Assembly (NCBI RefSeq): GCF_007860075.1
Contig: NZ_SJPP01000001.1
Location: 2,639,490-2,703,489 of the forward strand
Direction of reading: 5' to 3'
DNA length: 64,000 nt
Origin: Symmachiella macrocystis
GTDB taxonomy: Bacteria; Planctomycetota; Planctomycetia; Planctomycetales; Planctomycetaceae
The notes below the pieces were generated by a model. It was not told the origin of the DNA. It searched no databases and saw only the letters and a program-made list of their open reading frames with translations. The position numbers and the translations under genes are program-made. Positions 53,953 to 63,362 of this stretch are shown here, one piece after another (position 1 is the first letter of the stretch; each line of letters opens with the position of its first letter).

Positions 53953-55284
53953 TCACTCCTTCAGATGTGGCTTTTTCTGGGCGATTGCCTGCTCCGCTTC
54001 TTCCATTGACACTTCTTGCCAATTTTCACCGAGCAGCTTTCGCATCATGGCGATCGCTTGCTCACGCGTCTGCCCCGTGTTCTCGCCATGTCGCTGCCAG
54101 AAGGCTTCCCACCAGTGCGGTGGCTCAACGTGCATTCCGTGATATTCGGTAGGCCGGCCCGTGGGGCCTTCCACGACCAGACTCCCCACGTAGTCGGCTT
54201 GTTGGTAGACCTTGTTGATCTGCTTGGCGATGTCCATCATGTCCTGTTCCGAGACGACACCGTTGCTCGTGGCTTTGTAAAACTGCACCGTCACTCGAAT
54301 CGGATACGTGTCGTCACGCTCGATCTCCAGACCGTCGATCTCTGTGAACGGCCCCTCGACCTTACCGTGTCCGATGACGGCTTCTTCAACATCGCTCAGT
54401 CCTGCATCGCAGTACATGAGGATGCCGGTGTCTCCCCCGGCAAAGCCGACAGGCATTGTATCAAATTGCATGGGCTCCTTCTGTTTGAGCGGCACCTGGA
54501 TCAGCAACACCAGATTCAGTCCCTCACGATCTTCGGGAGACGGCGCCTCAGTCGACTCTCCTGTGGCTATATCATCGGTTGCAGCCAGAAAGTCGCTCTT
54601 TCTCTGCCCGGTGAGGCTGGCTCGTTCTCCGTTCTGATTGAAGAATAACCGTTGGCCCCAGGTTTCGCCCGCCTCGAACCCATCACGGGTATTGTCGATT
54701 ACCGTGACGCTCGTACCTTCCCGCGTGGCAAGAATCGTGAGGACCGCTGGGTCGCCGGCACGAGATTGGTAGTTGAACAAGACGGGGTTGAATTCGGCGA
54801 TGCCGTCCTTCGGAATCGGTAAAAAACAGGCTTGAGAGCTGACCAAAACATGGGAGTCACGGTCGTCTGCCAGTAGCGATTTGCCGTCCCCTTTCCAACT
54901 CTTAGAATCTGTGAGGTAAGTGCGGAGGTTTCGCAGCAGTTCACGAAGGGTGATCTTCTCCAGCGGCTGTTCCTTTTCGTTGCCCACCAGCAAGTAGAAC
55001 TCGTCGGGCGAGATGTCAGCACTCAGGTCTGAAAAGTTCGGATACCGGATGACTGGCATGCAGCTGAGTTCGAATTCGTCGCTGCCAGCGATCTTGTGCT
55101 GGACCTGAATTGTCATATCGCTGATGTTCGGCCCGACAGCAGAATTGTCAAATCGTGCCGTGTCTTCCCAAGTAACATCCAGAACGTGGAGGCCGTTTTT
55201 TTGGGCCAGGCGTTGAGTTGCCTCGTCACGCACCATCCCGATCGTTTTGGAGATCACATCGGCGTAATCGTCGGTCGTGTTCAT
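53953..55284 (-). CDS. Hypothetical 443-residue soluble protein
   Basis: This acidic, soluble protein has no signal peptide and no known catalytic motif. It begins MNTTDDYADVISKTIGMVRD and NGLHVLDVTWEDTARFDNSA, followed by beta-rich regions (DEFELSCMPVIRYPNFS, FNPVLFNYQSRAGDPAVL). It ends with a helical tail in which QTREQAIAMMRKLLGENWQE recalls a small helical cap. The length and even composition suggest a real gene of unknown function. It has no close operon partner. Confidence 0.6.
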   Translation of the reverse strand: MNTTDDYADVISKTIGMVRDEATQRLAQKNGLHVLDVTWEDTARFDNSAVGPNISDMTIQVQHKIAGSDEFELSCMPVIRYPNFSDLSADISPDEFYLLVGNEKEQPLEKITLRELLRNLRTYLTDSKSWKGDGKSLLADDRDSHVLVSSQACFLPIPKDGIAEFNPVLFNYQSRAGDPAVLTILATREGTSVTVIDNTRDGFEAGETWGQRLFFNQNGERASLTGQRKSDFLAATDDIATGESTEAPSPEDREGLNLVLLIQVPLKQKEPMQFDTMPVGFAGGDTGILMYCDAGLSDVEEAVIGHGKVEGPFTEIDGLEIERDDTYPIRVTVQFYKATSNGVVSEQDMMDIAKQINKVYQQADYVGSLVVEGPTGRPTEYHGMHVEPPHWWEAFWQRHGENTGQTREQAIAMMRKLLGENWQEVSMEEAEQAIAQKKPHLKE

Positions 55285-55750
55285 TGCCTTGACCCAGAGT
55301 CTTCGCGATTGTTGACATGTTCGTGCCTAGTATCAGGCGTTCCCGCAGTTGATTTGCTCGACGCATGAATCTAAGACCAACTCAATAATAAGATGTCGTT
55401 CTCACGAAGCAAGTTAATAACAGAGCTTGGGAATGGATGTCAAAGTTCACTAGGCCGACTCCGTTACCAATACAGAAGGCTGCTCCACGGTCACGAGGTT
55501 CGAGAGCGGGGCAGGGGGCTGGTTCAGATCCTGGACGGTATCGAAATCTCGCTTGCGGTCCAAATGTCACGTAACTGGGGAGTAGAACCGGATCCATCAG
55601 CTGTCGGTCTGCGGCGGAAGACGACGCCGAGTCTACCAAGAATCCGTTGGTGCCTCATCGTCTGGCGAGAAAAAATGAGAATCGGTGCGGTAGGCCAAAA
55701 TCGGCATGACGATTCTGCGCGTGAGGCGCCCGGCCAACCGCACCTGCCAA
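55285..55750. other. 466-bp spacer without supported gene
   Basis: Frames present (for example 55393-55800 plus) have no family features or RBS. Nothing else was recognised. Confidence 0.4.
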
Positions 55751-57310
55751 CTAGAGACAGAGCAGATAGGCCACAAGGTCGTCTTTCTCCCTCTTGGTGA
55801 GTTTTAGCTCTAGCACGAGGTTGAAGAATTCCACAGTGTCATGCAGTGTCGGGCATCGTCCGTCGTGCAGGTAGGGCGGGGAGTCTTTAATGCCTCGCAG
55901 CGGAAACGTCTTGATCGGACCTTCCGGACGGCAAACGAAGAACCGCTCCAGGCGCAAGTCATGCATATAGTCATCAACGAAGGCGGGGCCGTAGTGGCAT
56001 TTCGCGCACTGGGCCTTTCCATGAAATAGCTCCTCTCCTCGAAGTTCTTGCTGCGTTGCAAGTTCTGGAATGAGACGCATGAGTGGATTCAGCTTTTCCG
56101 CCGGCGGGTAGTCGATGATCGAATTGAAGTCGCCCATCCGGTTCGTGACTTCGCGTTTTGCGGCTCTGGGGCCGATCGCTTGTTGCATACCCGGATCGCC
56201 ATCGAAATACTCTTCCACTTCGGAGAAGTGATCCATGCTGCGTATCGAGCGCTTCGACGAGAGTTGCATCAGGTTGTAGTTGCCCCGCATGGTCGGTGTG
56301 TCGGTACGGAGACGGGCCATATTCGGCCGTGAGTCAGGTCCCAGTTCAATGGCACCGTTGGTATGTCCGTTCACGTGGCAATCGAAGCACGCGACTCCCT
56401 TCGAAGGCTTTTCCGTCACGCGATGATCGGTGTGATTGAACCAAGTGGTCGGCGTGGGCCGTAATAACTCCTTGAGTCCCTCCATCTGCTCAGGAGTTAG
56501 CAGTCCGTCGAAAATTTCGTAGTAGTTGTCTAAGGTGACTTCCTGGCCGTTGGTGACGTCCCCAAGTTCCTTGTGATTTGAGAGAAATAATGGGGGGGGG
56601 AATTCCGGCAAATACTCATCCGGAATATCCAGGTCGACGTCGATACGACGATGTTCGGGGTGCGCTTTGATCCACGTTTCCGGGAACAGCATGTGCGCGT
56701 TTGATTGCAGCGGATGGGCCAGAGGCTTGTAGGGAAACAGGTCCTGCTCGCGAATCTCGTTTGGCGTCATCGCCGCCAGTTCTTCGAACGACTTCACGGA
56801 GGCCAGACGGGCCACGGGGCCGCGCATGATCGGCTTGCCACCCGACATAGATTTTCCTTCAATCGCCTCACCGGAGAAGTCGAAACGATCATTCATATAA
56901 GCATGGACATCCGCCATCAGTTCCGGTTTTTGTTTGCGATGAAACTCGAGCCATTGCTCGAACCGCATAGGAAGGATAGGCGATCCGAAGGATGAGCCGC
57001 CGCGTCCGTAGTAGTTCCAAAGATCGAACGGCGTACGCATCCCCTTCGTGATCGTGGGGTAAAGCTTAAGCCCGTCTTCCTCGAACGGCTTCACCGGAGA
57101 GATACGGCGGTACGATACGTTTTTGGCAGTCACAGGAACATCGCCGGTTTCTTGTGGTTCTGCGGCTTCGAGTCTGGCGCTGCCAACCGGAATCCGGCTA
57201 AGCCCCGTCCCGCGATATTTGTCGTACGTCAGGTGGATGCCAAACGTTAGACCCAGTAGAACGAGCACAAGAATTGCCCTGGATAAATTCTTCTTGATAA
57301 ACGACTTCAT
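55751..57310 (-). CDS. Di-haem cytochrome c peroxidase/MauG-like protein
   Basis: The 519-residue protein is anchored by an N-terminal helix (AILVLVLLGLTFGIHLTY). It has two CxxCH haem c sites: VACFDCHVNGHTNGAIEL in the middle and KAQCAKCHYGPAFVDDY in the C-terminal domain. It ends with FPLRGIKDSPPYLHDGRCP and TLHDTVEFFNLVL, the cytochrome c peroxidase/MauG C-terminal signature. It is longer than ordinary CcpA enzymes because of a roughly 250-residue N-terminal region. It probably reduces peroxide or oxidises a protein cofactor in the periplasm. It lies upstream of no obvious partner, although DoxX sits 36 bp before it. Confidence 0.85.
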   Translation of the reverse strand: MKSFIKKNLSRAILVLVLLGLTFGIHLTYDKYRGTGLSRIPVGSARLEAAEPQETGDVPVTAKNVSYRRISPVKPFEEDGLKLYPTITKGMRTPFDLWNYYGRGGSSFGSPILPMRFEQWLEFHRKQKPELMADVHAYMNDRFDFSGEAIEGKSMSGGKPIMRGPVARLASVKSFEELAAMTPNEIREQDLFPYKPLAHPLQSNAHMLFPETWIKAHPEHRRIDVDLDIPDEYLPEFPPPLFLSNHKELGDVTNGQEVTLDNYYEIFDGLLTPEQMEGLKELLRPTPTTWFNHTDHRVTEKPSKGVACFDCHVNGHTNGAIELGPDSRPNMARLRTDTPTMRGNYNLMQLSSKRSIRSMDHFSEVEEYFDGDPGMQQAIGPRAAKREVTNRMGDFNSIIDYPPAEKLNPLMRLIPELATQQELRGEELFHGKAQCAKCHYGPAFVDDYMHDLRLERFFVCRPEGPIKTFPLRGIKDSPPYLHDGRCPTLHDTVEFFNLVLELKLTKREKDDLVAYLLCL

Positions 57311-57345
57311 TGGAATTTCCTTGGAACGAATAAAAATAGATGTGC

Positions 57346-57792
57346 TTAGTTTTCACTATCGCTTTGGCGCCGCGGAAGAACTTGCGGCAATAGAACGGTC
57401 CAGCCGGCCGCAACAAAAACGATGTTCTTGAAGATGTATTGGCCTTCTATGTTGGGAGCCAGCGGAGCAATTTTGAAAGTGAGCTCCGGCAGCAACACCA
57501 ACGGCAAAAAGGTCCCAATCATGTGAGCACTAAAGAGAACAAACGTGATGCGCGGAAAAATATTGAGAAGAAATCCTATGCCAATCGCCGTTTCGAGGAT
57601 CGCCAGCGCAAATTGCGCGGACTGCGCATCGAAGAAATGAAAGCTGACAATCATGACAGTCTGCGTCGCTATCAATTCTGCCGGGCTGAGGTCGGGATAG
57701 AATTTGAGAACGCCGAAGTGGAAATATATGAGGCCCATTGCCAAGCGAAGGAAAATCGGCGACCGATAGACGATGTCATTTGAGTGTGGCAT
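57346..57792 (-). CDS. DoxX-family membrane protein
   Basis: The ATG at 57792 (MPHSNDIVYRSP) gives a 148-residue protein with four membrane helices. It has LRLAMGLIYFHFGVLKFYPD, a helix ALAILETAIGIGFLLNIFP, and LFSAHMIGTFLPLVLLP. This is the DoxX/DUF417 pattern of small quinone- or redox-associated membrane proteins. It is 35 bp upstream of the di-haem protein on the same strand, so the two probably form a redox operon. Confidence 0.75.
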   Translation of the reverse strand: MPHSNDIVYRSPIFLRLAMGLIYFHFGVLKFYPDLSPAELIATQTVMIVSFHFFDAQSAQFALAILETAIGIGFLLNIFPRITFVLFSAHMIGTFLPLVLLPELTFKIAPLAPNIEGQYIFKNIVFVAAGWTVLLPQVLPRRQSDSEN

Positions 57793-57942
57793 AGATTGGA
57801 TGAGGAAACACCTAGATAGGAATGCAAAGTATTCCATAGTGCGCTACCACACGCTGTTTTGTCTGTCGGCGCAATTCTTACTTTCGTGTAGCTGATTTAC
57901 GACACGGGCGTCGTGGCACCTGTCAGGCGTCTCGCCGGAGAA

Positions 57943-58596
57943 TCAGCCAACGACGTCATGTTCGAGCGCAAAGCGGATCAACTCGGCTGTGCTGGAGAGG
58001 TTCAACTTTCCCATGATCCGTGCCCGATACGTGGATGCAGTGCTGGTACTGATCTTCATCTGCTTAGCACACTGCTGCAGAGTCTTGCCGGCACCGAGGA
58101 TCTGCAGAAAATCGAACTCACGCTGCGAAAGTGACTCCAAACCGACACGCTCGCGCTTTGGCCGCCGAAGATGGTGGAGCACCTCTTGAGAAATTCGCGG
58201 CGAAATATAAATTTGCCCCTGACGGACAGTGTCGATTCCCGCAACAAGTTCGTCGACCGCCGCTGACTTGATGATGTAGCCATGGGCACCAGATTCTAGA
58301 ACACGAACTGCGTAGTGAATATTCTCGTGAACCGTTAAAACGAGAATCCTGAGATCGGGCGACTCTCGCAGGAGCTTCTCGATCAATTGTGGGGCGTCCC
58401 AAGTCGGCATGGAATAATCCAGCACGAGTACTTCCGGCTGTAATTTGCACACGGCATCCAGCGTCTGTGCGCCATCGCTTGCCTGAGCCACAATCGTGAT
58501 TTTCCCGCTTTCTTCGAGAATTCGCGCAAGCGCTTCGCGGACCATTTCGTGGTCATCGGCCAACACAACCCGGATTGGGGAATTGATCAGTGGCAT
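57943..58596 (-). CDS. NarL/UhpA-type response regulator
   Basis: The 217-residue protein has a receiver with ADDHEMVREALARI, phospho-Asp60 in LVLDYSMPTWD, and a C-terminal LuxR HTH (LSQREFDFLQILGAGKTLQ, STSTASTYRARIMGKL). It follows the sensor kinase gene by 28 bp, so both form a two-component pair. By family it is a DNA-binding activator or repressor. It is the last gene before the DoxX-cytochrome pair and may control it. Confidence 0.92.
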   Translation of the reverse strand: MPLINSPIRVVLADDHEMVREALARILEESGKITIVAQASDGAQTLDAVCKLQPEVLVLDYSMPTWDAPQLIEKLLRESPDLRILVLTVHENIHYAVRVLESGAHGYIIKSAAVDELVAGIDTVRQGQIYISPRISQEVLHHLRRPKRERVGLESLSQREFDFLQILGAGKTLQQCAKQMKISTSTASTYRARIMGKLNLSSTAELIRFALEHDVVG

Positions 58597-58624
58597 TGTT
58601 CAATCATGCCTTTTCGAAAAACAC

Positions 58625-60397
58625 TCACTTCGATTGCCCCTCTTCACACAACGGGATCGCGACATGGATCTGCGTACCTTCACCAGGCTTTGATTGCAGA
58701 TCAAACTGGCCATTCAGCAGCTCGACGCGTTCCCTCATACCAAGGATTCCCAGGCGCGTGGAGTCCTTCTGCTCTTCGAGCTCAAACCCGACGCCTGAAT
58801 CTTTCACCGTCATGTAAAGCATCTCGCTATCAGTCTCAATGTCAACGTCCACCTGACCAACCTGGGCGTGGGACACCACATTCGCCAGAGCTTCTTGCAG
58901 GATTCGAAACGCGTTCTCGCCGATTTTAGATGGTATTCTCTCTCGATGAAAATGTAACCGAGACCTCACGTCCATCTCCTTTCGGTCTTGGTACTCGGAT
59001 AGGAAGCTCTCGACAGCGTCGCGCAAGCCAAGATCGTCCAAGACGCTTGGGCGTACGCGCGTCGCGATTTCGTGCAAACTCTTCAAAAGTTGTTCGGTTT
59101 CCTCTATAGCTCGCCGAAGTAACGGATTTGAACGAGTTCCGCCTTCCTGTTTTTCCAGCGACTGCAAATCGAGACTTATGGCAGTCATTTGCTGCCCGAG
59201 TTCATCGTGCAGATCGCGAGAAAGATTTCGGCGTTCAGCTTCTTGGGAAGACAACAGCAGGCTGGAGAGTTTCCGCAGACGAGACTCCGATTCCACGATG
59301 CGCTGTTCATGGTATCTCCGGATCTCACTGGACCGCGCCCAGTAGAGTGCCAGCAAGGCGACAACCGCCATCACTCCGACGTACATAAACAGCAGTTGGC
59401 TCAAGAGTTGTCGTGAATGTGCCGTCGCGACCGAGGAGGAGACATGAGAGACGAGAATCAGAGAATTCAGATCGTGGTCAGCAATCGCTTTCGTTGAGGA
59501 ACGTATCGGCTCGGCAGATGGTCTGTGACCAGGTGAGACGCATTGGAATGTGAACAGATCTTTTCTCGCACGAAGCTGTCCAGCATCGAGACGCTTTCCT
59601 TGTTCCCAGGCGACTGGGAAATCAACACGAAAACTGTGCCGATGCCCCAGCAACCAACCCCACTCGTGACGCGGGTCAGCTGTCTGTAAATACTCTCCCG
59701 CCGGATTGACCAACATCGTTTCGCCGCTAAATCCTGCAGAGACCTGTTTCAACTTGGCTAGTAGCGGCGCTCCTAAAAAGTTAAGGACTAAAAGACCACG
59801 CTTTTCGCCCGAGTCGTCAAATACCGGTGTGAGGAATCGGATTACAGGGTTGATCGGACGTTGAATTTGTCCGTGCTCCACGTTCAAATCAAACGGTGAA
59901 ACAAACACCTCACCCTCTTCGAGCGACAACCCTCGTTGATAATAGTAGCGCGTCGTTTTGGTCTGCAATTCATCTTGAGGTACGACTATGGCGTCTCCGT
60001 CACGGTAGTTGACGCGAACGGACTCTTGCCCCATCGTGTCAAGACACCGAACTTGGGCGTACACGCCCTTGTTCAGTGCGAAGCTCGCATAGTCACGTTC
60101 CAGCTCACTTCGTGCCGACTGGTCGCCTGAGAGGAACCGCGTCAATTTCTCTTGATTAGCCAGGTAGAGAAGATCCGACTGAACTCCTCGAAATTCGAAC
60201 AGGAGCAACTCCTGCTGGAGAGCCACAACGTGTTGTGCCTTTTGTTCGAGCATTCCCCGTTGATGAAGAACGTCTTGATGATAGATCACTGCGATGATGA
60301 CCGAAAACACCAACGCCCCGCAAGAAAACGATAGGAGAAAACGCCGCCAAACCGCAGGTGCCATAATAGAGACGTGGTTAGGCTGGGGTTTGGGCAT
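58625..60397 (-). CDS. NarX/UhpB-type sensor histidine kinase with double Cache sensor
   Basis: The 590-residue protein has an N-terminal membrane helix (FLLSFSCGALVFSVIIAVIY), a large extracytoplasmic double-Cache domain (about 45-320) and a second helix (LLFMYVGVMAVVALLALYW). The HisKA_3 domain has His397 in LSRDLHDELGQQMTAISLDL, and an HATPase domain ends in GILGMRERVELLNGQF. This subfamily pairs with NarL-type regulators, as encoded next to it. Cache domains bind small molecules outside the cell, so it likely reports a periplasmic ligand. The true start may be the ATG at 60364. Confidence 0.9.
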   Translation of the reverse strand: MPKPQPNHVSIMAPAVWRRFLLSFSCGALVFSVIIAVIYHQDVLHQRGMLEQKAQHVVALQQELLLFEFRGVQSDLLYLANQEKLTRFLSGDQSARSELERDYASFALNKGVYAQVRCLDTMGQESVRVNYRDGDAIVVPQDELQTKTTRYYYQRGLSLEEGEVFVSPFDLNVEHGQIQRPINPVIRFLTPVFDDSGEKRGLLVLNFLGAPLLAKLKQVSAGFSGETMLVNPAGEYLQTADPRHEWGWLLGHRHSFRVDFPVAWEQGKRLDAGQLRARKDLFTFQCVSPGHRPSAEPIRSSTKAIADHDLNSLILVSHVSSSVATAHSRQLLSQLLFMYVGVMAVVALLALYWARSSEIRRYHEQRIVESESRLRKLSSLLLSSQEAERRNLSRDLHDELGQQMTAISLDLQSLEKQEGGTRSNPLLRRAIEETEQLLKSLHEIATRVRPSVLDDLGLRDAVESFLSEYQDRKEMDVRSRLHFHRERIPSKIGENAFRILQEALANVVSHAQVGQVDVDIETDSEMLYMTVKDSGVGFELEEQKDSTRLGILGMRERVELLNGQFDLQSKPGEGTQIHVAIPLCEEGQSK

Positions 60398-60569
60398 GTC
60401 GCAGCGCAGTCCGAGGATCGTCCGAACGGGGATAGGGCGTGAGCTTGCTCCATTGTGGCCTTTCCTAGAGCCTGTGGCAAGACCCGCAACCTTGCGTCTT
60501 GATAGGACAACGTAGCGTGGGATGGATCTGCCACTAGTTCGACGCCAATCTCAAACACATCGCCGTCAG

Positions 60570-60800
60570 CCACGTACCTGCCAAACAATCGCCCAAAGTG
60601 CAACGTCCAAACAGGCCGCAAACGAGGTCCAAAGAAGCGAGCCCCATCGCCTAGCCTAGCCGCGCCACTAGGGGGCGCGCGAGACGGTTGCTCGTGGCAC
60701 TTGTTGGTCTCCCTTTGTACCCGGTTAGCCGATTGTCTCTGCCGATGCCGACCCACGTGTTATGAGTTTCGCAATCGAGTTATTAGGTGCGTTAACCCGG
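60570..60800 (+). repeat. Dispersed planctomycete repeat, copy near 60.7 kb
   Basis: Its first half (GCCAAACAATCGCCC, AACAGGCCGCAAACGAGG, CACTAGGGGGCGCGCG) matches the copy near 10.3 kb. Its second half (TTTGTACCCGGTTAGCC, TCTCTGCCGATGCCGACC, CGTGTTATGAG) matches those near 34.1 and 18.5 kb. The copy thus links the two parts of the family. No ORF is credible in this 505-bp gap (60398-60903). Confidence 0.6.
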
Positions 60801-60903
60801 TTCGATCGTAGCTTGGACCACCGCTCTGGACTCGGTGCATTTCCTTTGGGTCGGATTCAAAAGTCATTCCGACGGGATCATTGGATTTTGTAAATAGCAG
60901 CTT

Positions 60904-61269
60904 CTAGCGGCGGTCTTGGGCGTGCTTGTATTCTTCAAGTGTCTCCGTTAACGCTCGCGTTGCAACGGCAACTATCAGTCCAAAATATATTGTGCCGATA
61001 AATGCGAGGTAGACACTAATGCATTGCCCGATTCCCGTTTTAGGTGTGATGTCGCCAAATCCAATGGTTGACGATGTGATCAGTGAAAAATAGATCCCCT
61101 GCGAATAGGGAATACCTTCGCAACGAGCGAATGCCAAACCTCCCGAAACGACTAAGAAAAACAGCGCTTGCAGTATGCCGCGGAGGACATGGCAGTAGTG
61201 GACAAAATGAAACACAAATGTCAAAAAGCTCTTAATAGGCGTAATATCCTTGGACTTTTTATTGGCCAT
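60904..61269 (-). CDS. Two-helix potassium channel
   Basis: The ATG at 61269 (MANKKSKDITP) overlaps the end of the outer-membrane factor gene by 11 bases. The 121-residue protein has two membrane helices flanking a pore loop with the selectivity filter TIGFGDITP, the signature of Ion_trans_2 K+ channels. Pore helix FSLITSS and second helix AFIGTIYFGLIVAVAT are clear. There is no RCK or voltage sensor domain. Translational coupling to an efflux gene is odd and could mean joint control of membrane potential and export; this is inference. Confidence 0.88.
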   Translation of the reverse strand: MANKKSKDITPIKSFLTFVFHFVHYCHVLRGILQALFFLVVSGGLAFARCEGIPYSQGIYFSLITSSTIGFGDITPKTGIGQCISVYLAFIGTIYFGLIVAVATRALTETLEEYKHAQDRR

Positions 61270-62875
61270 CTTCGGAATCCTCTTTCGGAGCCACACCAGG
61301 GGCGGGCATTAGGAATTCTTCCAGTTGTGCGTCGTCTCGCTCGACGTTATCTGGCGCAAGAAACGGATCAGTTGCAGTATCCGTCGGTTCGTCGTCCACG
61401 AGCAAGACTTGTGTTTCAAATCCGGGGTAACGAATCTGCCAGCCTCCACCGAGTGCGCGGTAAATGGCAACCATGTTGAGAAGTACTTGGCCCTCAGCCG
61501 CTGCCATCTGGTCCTGGGCACTACGGAGACTTCCTTGCAGGACGAAAATCGGTGAAAAGTCGATGGAACCTTCCTCGAACTGGATCAAAAGTAGCTTTAA
61601 AGATTCGTTCAAGTCATCAACGCCCTTGCGGAGTGATACGACTTCACGTTTTGACTTCAGAAACGCGATCAATGCGTCCTCGACTTCTTGATTGGCGACC
61701 AGAACGGTATTCTGGTAACTCGCGATCAGTTCCAAGAGTCGAGCATCCTGCAACAGCACATTGTTTGTGATGCGGCCGTAATTCAAGATATTCCAGCGAA
61801 AAGATGGACCGATTGACCCAGCCGCGCTGGCTGAATTAAACAGGTCGCTGAAATCTTCCGACGACTGGAAGACTTCGCCGTTAAGCGAAATGCTTGGGAA
61901 AAAGTCTGACATGGCTACGCCGATTTGTGCCGACTGTGCCGCCACCTGTCGCTCTGCTCGACGGACGTCGGGCCGCCTCCGCAACAGATCGGCAGGTATG
62001 CCCACTGCAATATCCGCAGGAACCTCTGGGATGCCATCACCTTTTCCTAACCACATCGAGAGGTCGGTAGGCGGGATCCCCATTAATGTGCATAGGCGGT
62101 TGCTCGCTTGGCGAAGTCCTGTCTCTAGAGCGGGTATCGTTGCCGCTGTCCCGTTCAGATTCGCTTCGGCAAGATACACTCCGACTTTACTTGTCTTGCC
62201 TTCGTCAAAACGCGTCGTAGAGAGTTGTAGCGATGACTCCTGCACCTCAACGTTCTGACGTGCATATTCGATTCGTTGCTCGAAAGTGCGAATATCAACG
62301 TATGCCGCCACGACCTCTGCTAATAGAGACACGAGGACCGCATCGTAGTCGTAGATGGAGGCCTCGAGCCGTGCATCGGCAGTCTCCAACGCACGGCGAA
62401 ATCTTCCCCAAACATCGATTTCCCATGAGGCATTGAAACCTACATCCCATTCACCAAACGCTCGAATTGGCGGCGGAAGTGCGACGGATTGGCTTTCCTG
62501 GATTCGAAGAGCGTCACCAAATGATTGCTGTACCTGCGGGAAGAGATTGCCCGCTGTGATGGCGCGGCTTGCCTGAGCCTGCATGATTCGACTTCCGGCT
62601 TGGCGAAGCGTCAGGTTTTGAGCGAGCGCTGTCTGCACCAGATTGTCGAGGGCGGGATCCTGAAAAACGGACCACCAATACGGATCATCAGGTGGCAGAG
62701 GAAGGACATGTTCATTGCTGATGTCGATCCATTGCTCGGCGACTGCCGCAGTGGGCGGATGATAATCAGGTCCCACCTGGAATCCGTTTTGTGCCCATTG
62801 AGATAGTCCGCACCCGCTGGCGAGCAAACAACTCACCCCAATGAAGAGCATCCGATGAACCGATCGTGCCGACAA
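61259..62875 (-). CDS. Outer-membrane efflux lipoprotein (NodT/OprM family)
   Basis: The 538-residue protein has a lipoprotein signal (MLFIGVSCLLASGCG). Two TolC-type repeats follow: LDNLVQTALAQNLTLRQAGS in the first half and IPADLLRRRPDVRRAERQVA with QIGVAMSDFFPSISLNGEVF in the second. It ends with LLNMVAIYRALGGGW and an acidic tail. It forms the trimeric outer-membrane duct for tripartite pumps. It is divergent from the DUF1656-HlyD genes and likely supplies their outer-membrane exit. It overlaps the K+ channel gene. Confidence 0.92.
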   Translation of the reverse strand: MSARSVHRMLFIGVSCLLASGCGLSQWAQNGFQVGPDYHPPTAAVAEQWIDISNEHVLPLPPDDPYWWSVFQDPALDNLVQTALAQNLTLRQAGSRIMQAQASRAITAGNLFPQVQQSFGDALRIQESQSVALPPPIRAFGEWDVGFNASWEIDVWGRFRRALETADARLEASIYDYDAVLVSLLAEVVAAYVDIRTFEQRIEYARQNVEVQESSLQLSTTRFDEGKTSKVGVYLAEANLNGTAATIPALETGLRQASNRLCTLMGIPPTDLSMWLGKGDGIPEVPADIAVGIPADLLRRRPDVRRAERQVAAQSAQIGVAMSDFFPSISLNGEVFQSSEDFSDLFNSASAAGSIGPSFRWNILNYGRITNNVLLQDARLLELIASYQNTVLVANQEVEDALIAFLKSKREVVSLRKGVDDLNESLKLLLIQFEEGSIDFSPIFVLQGSLRSAQDQMAAAEGQVLLNMVAIYRALGGGWQIRYPGFETQVLLVDDEPTDTATDPFLAPDNVERDDAQLEEFLMPAPGVAPKEDSEDGQ

Positions 62876-63140
62876 CGTTGGATTTCCCGGGGCTGGGGGT
62901 TTTAAGATGGCTGCCCACTGGAGAACGGGCGCTCTGCGGACGTCTTGCTATATCGTAATAATCGGCAAATCCCTCCCAGGTTTTCACTTCAAGCAAGCGT
63001 AAGTTCCAACATTTATCAACCTATTGGAAAAATGTCCTTTGCAAAACCTGCAGATCTCCTGGACTCTCCGTAGGTTGTGGTTATAAGATGACCGCGTGCT
63101 AGGTTTCTTGTCTTATTCAGGTCTATGCGAAAAGCGAGCC
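62876..63140. promoter_or_regulatory. Divergent promoter region of efflux genes
   Basis: The 265-bp spacer between the outer-membrane factor and DUF1656 genes must hold both promoters. No strong palindrome was found and no regulator gene is adjacent within the window. Confidence 0.45.
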
Positions 63141-63353
63141 ATGATTCAGATACCGGCGGAATTGCAATTAGGGGGAGTCTATTTGCCCCCCTTTTTCCTG
63201 GTGTGCCTGTTAGGATTGTTCGCGACCGTGGCGATTACTCAGATACTGAATTGGACCGGGCTGAGCCGATTGTTCTGGCATCCTCCGTTGGCATTCGTTG
63301 CCATGTGGGTGGCAGCGTCATCGCTGATTGGTTTGGTGGTGATTGCTCCTTAG
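63141..63353 (+). CDS. DUF1656 small membrane protein (AaeX-like)
   Basis: The ATG at 63141 (MIQIPAELQLGGVYLPPFFL) gives a 70-residue protein with two membrane helices (LVCLLGLFATVAITQIL, LAFVAMWVAASSLIGLVVI). The EL.LGGVYLPP pattern is that of DUF1656/AaeX, always encoded before an HlyD-type and a fusaric-acid-resistance-type pump gene. It is nine bases upstream of the HlyD gene. Its function in the pump is not known. Confidence 0.88.
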   Translation: MIQIPAELQLGGVYLPPFFLVCLLGLFATVAITQILNWTGLSRLFWHPPLAFVAMWVAASSLIGLVVIAP

Positions 63354-63362
63354 AAGTTCGCG

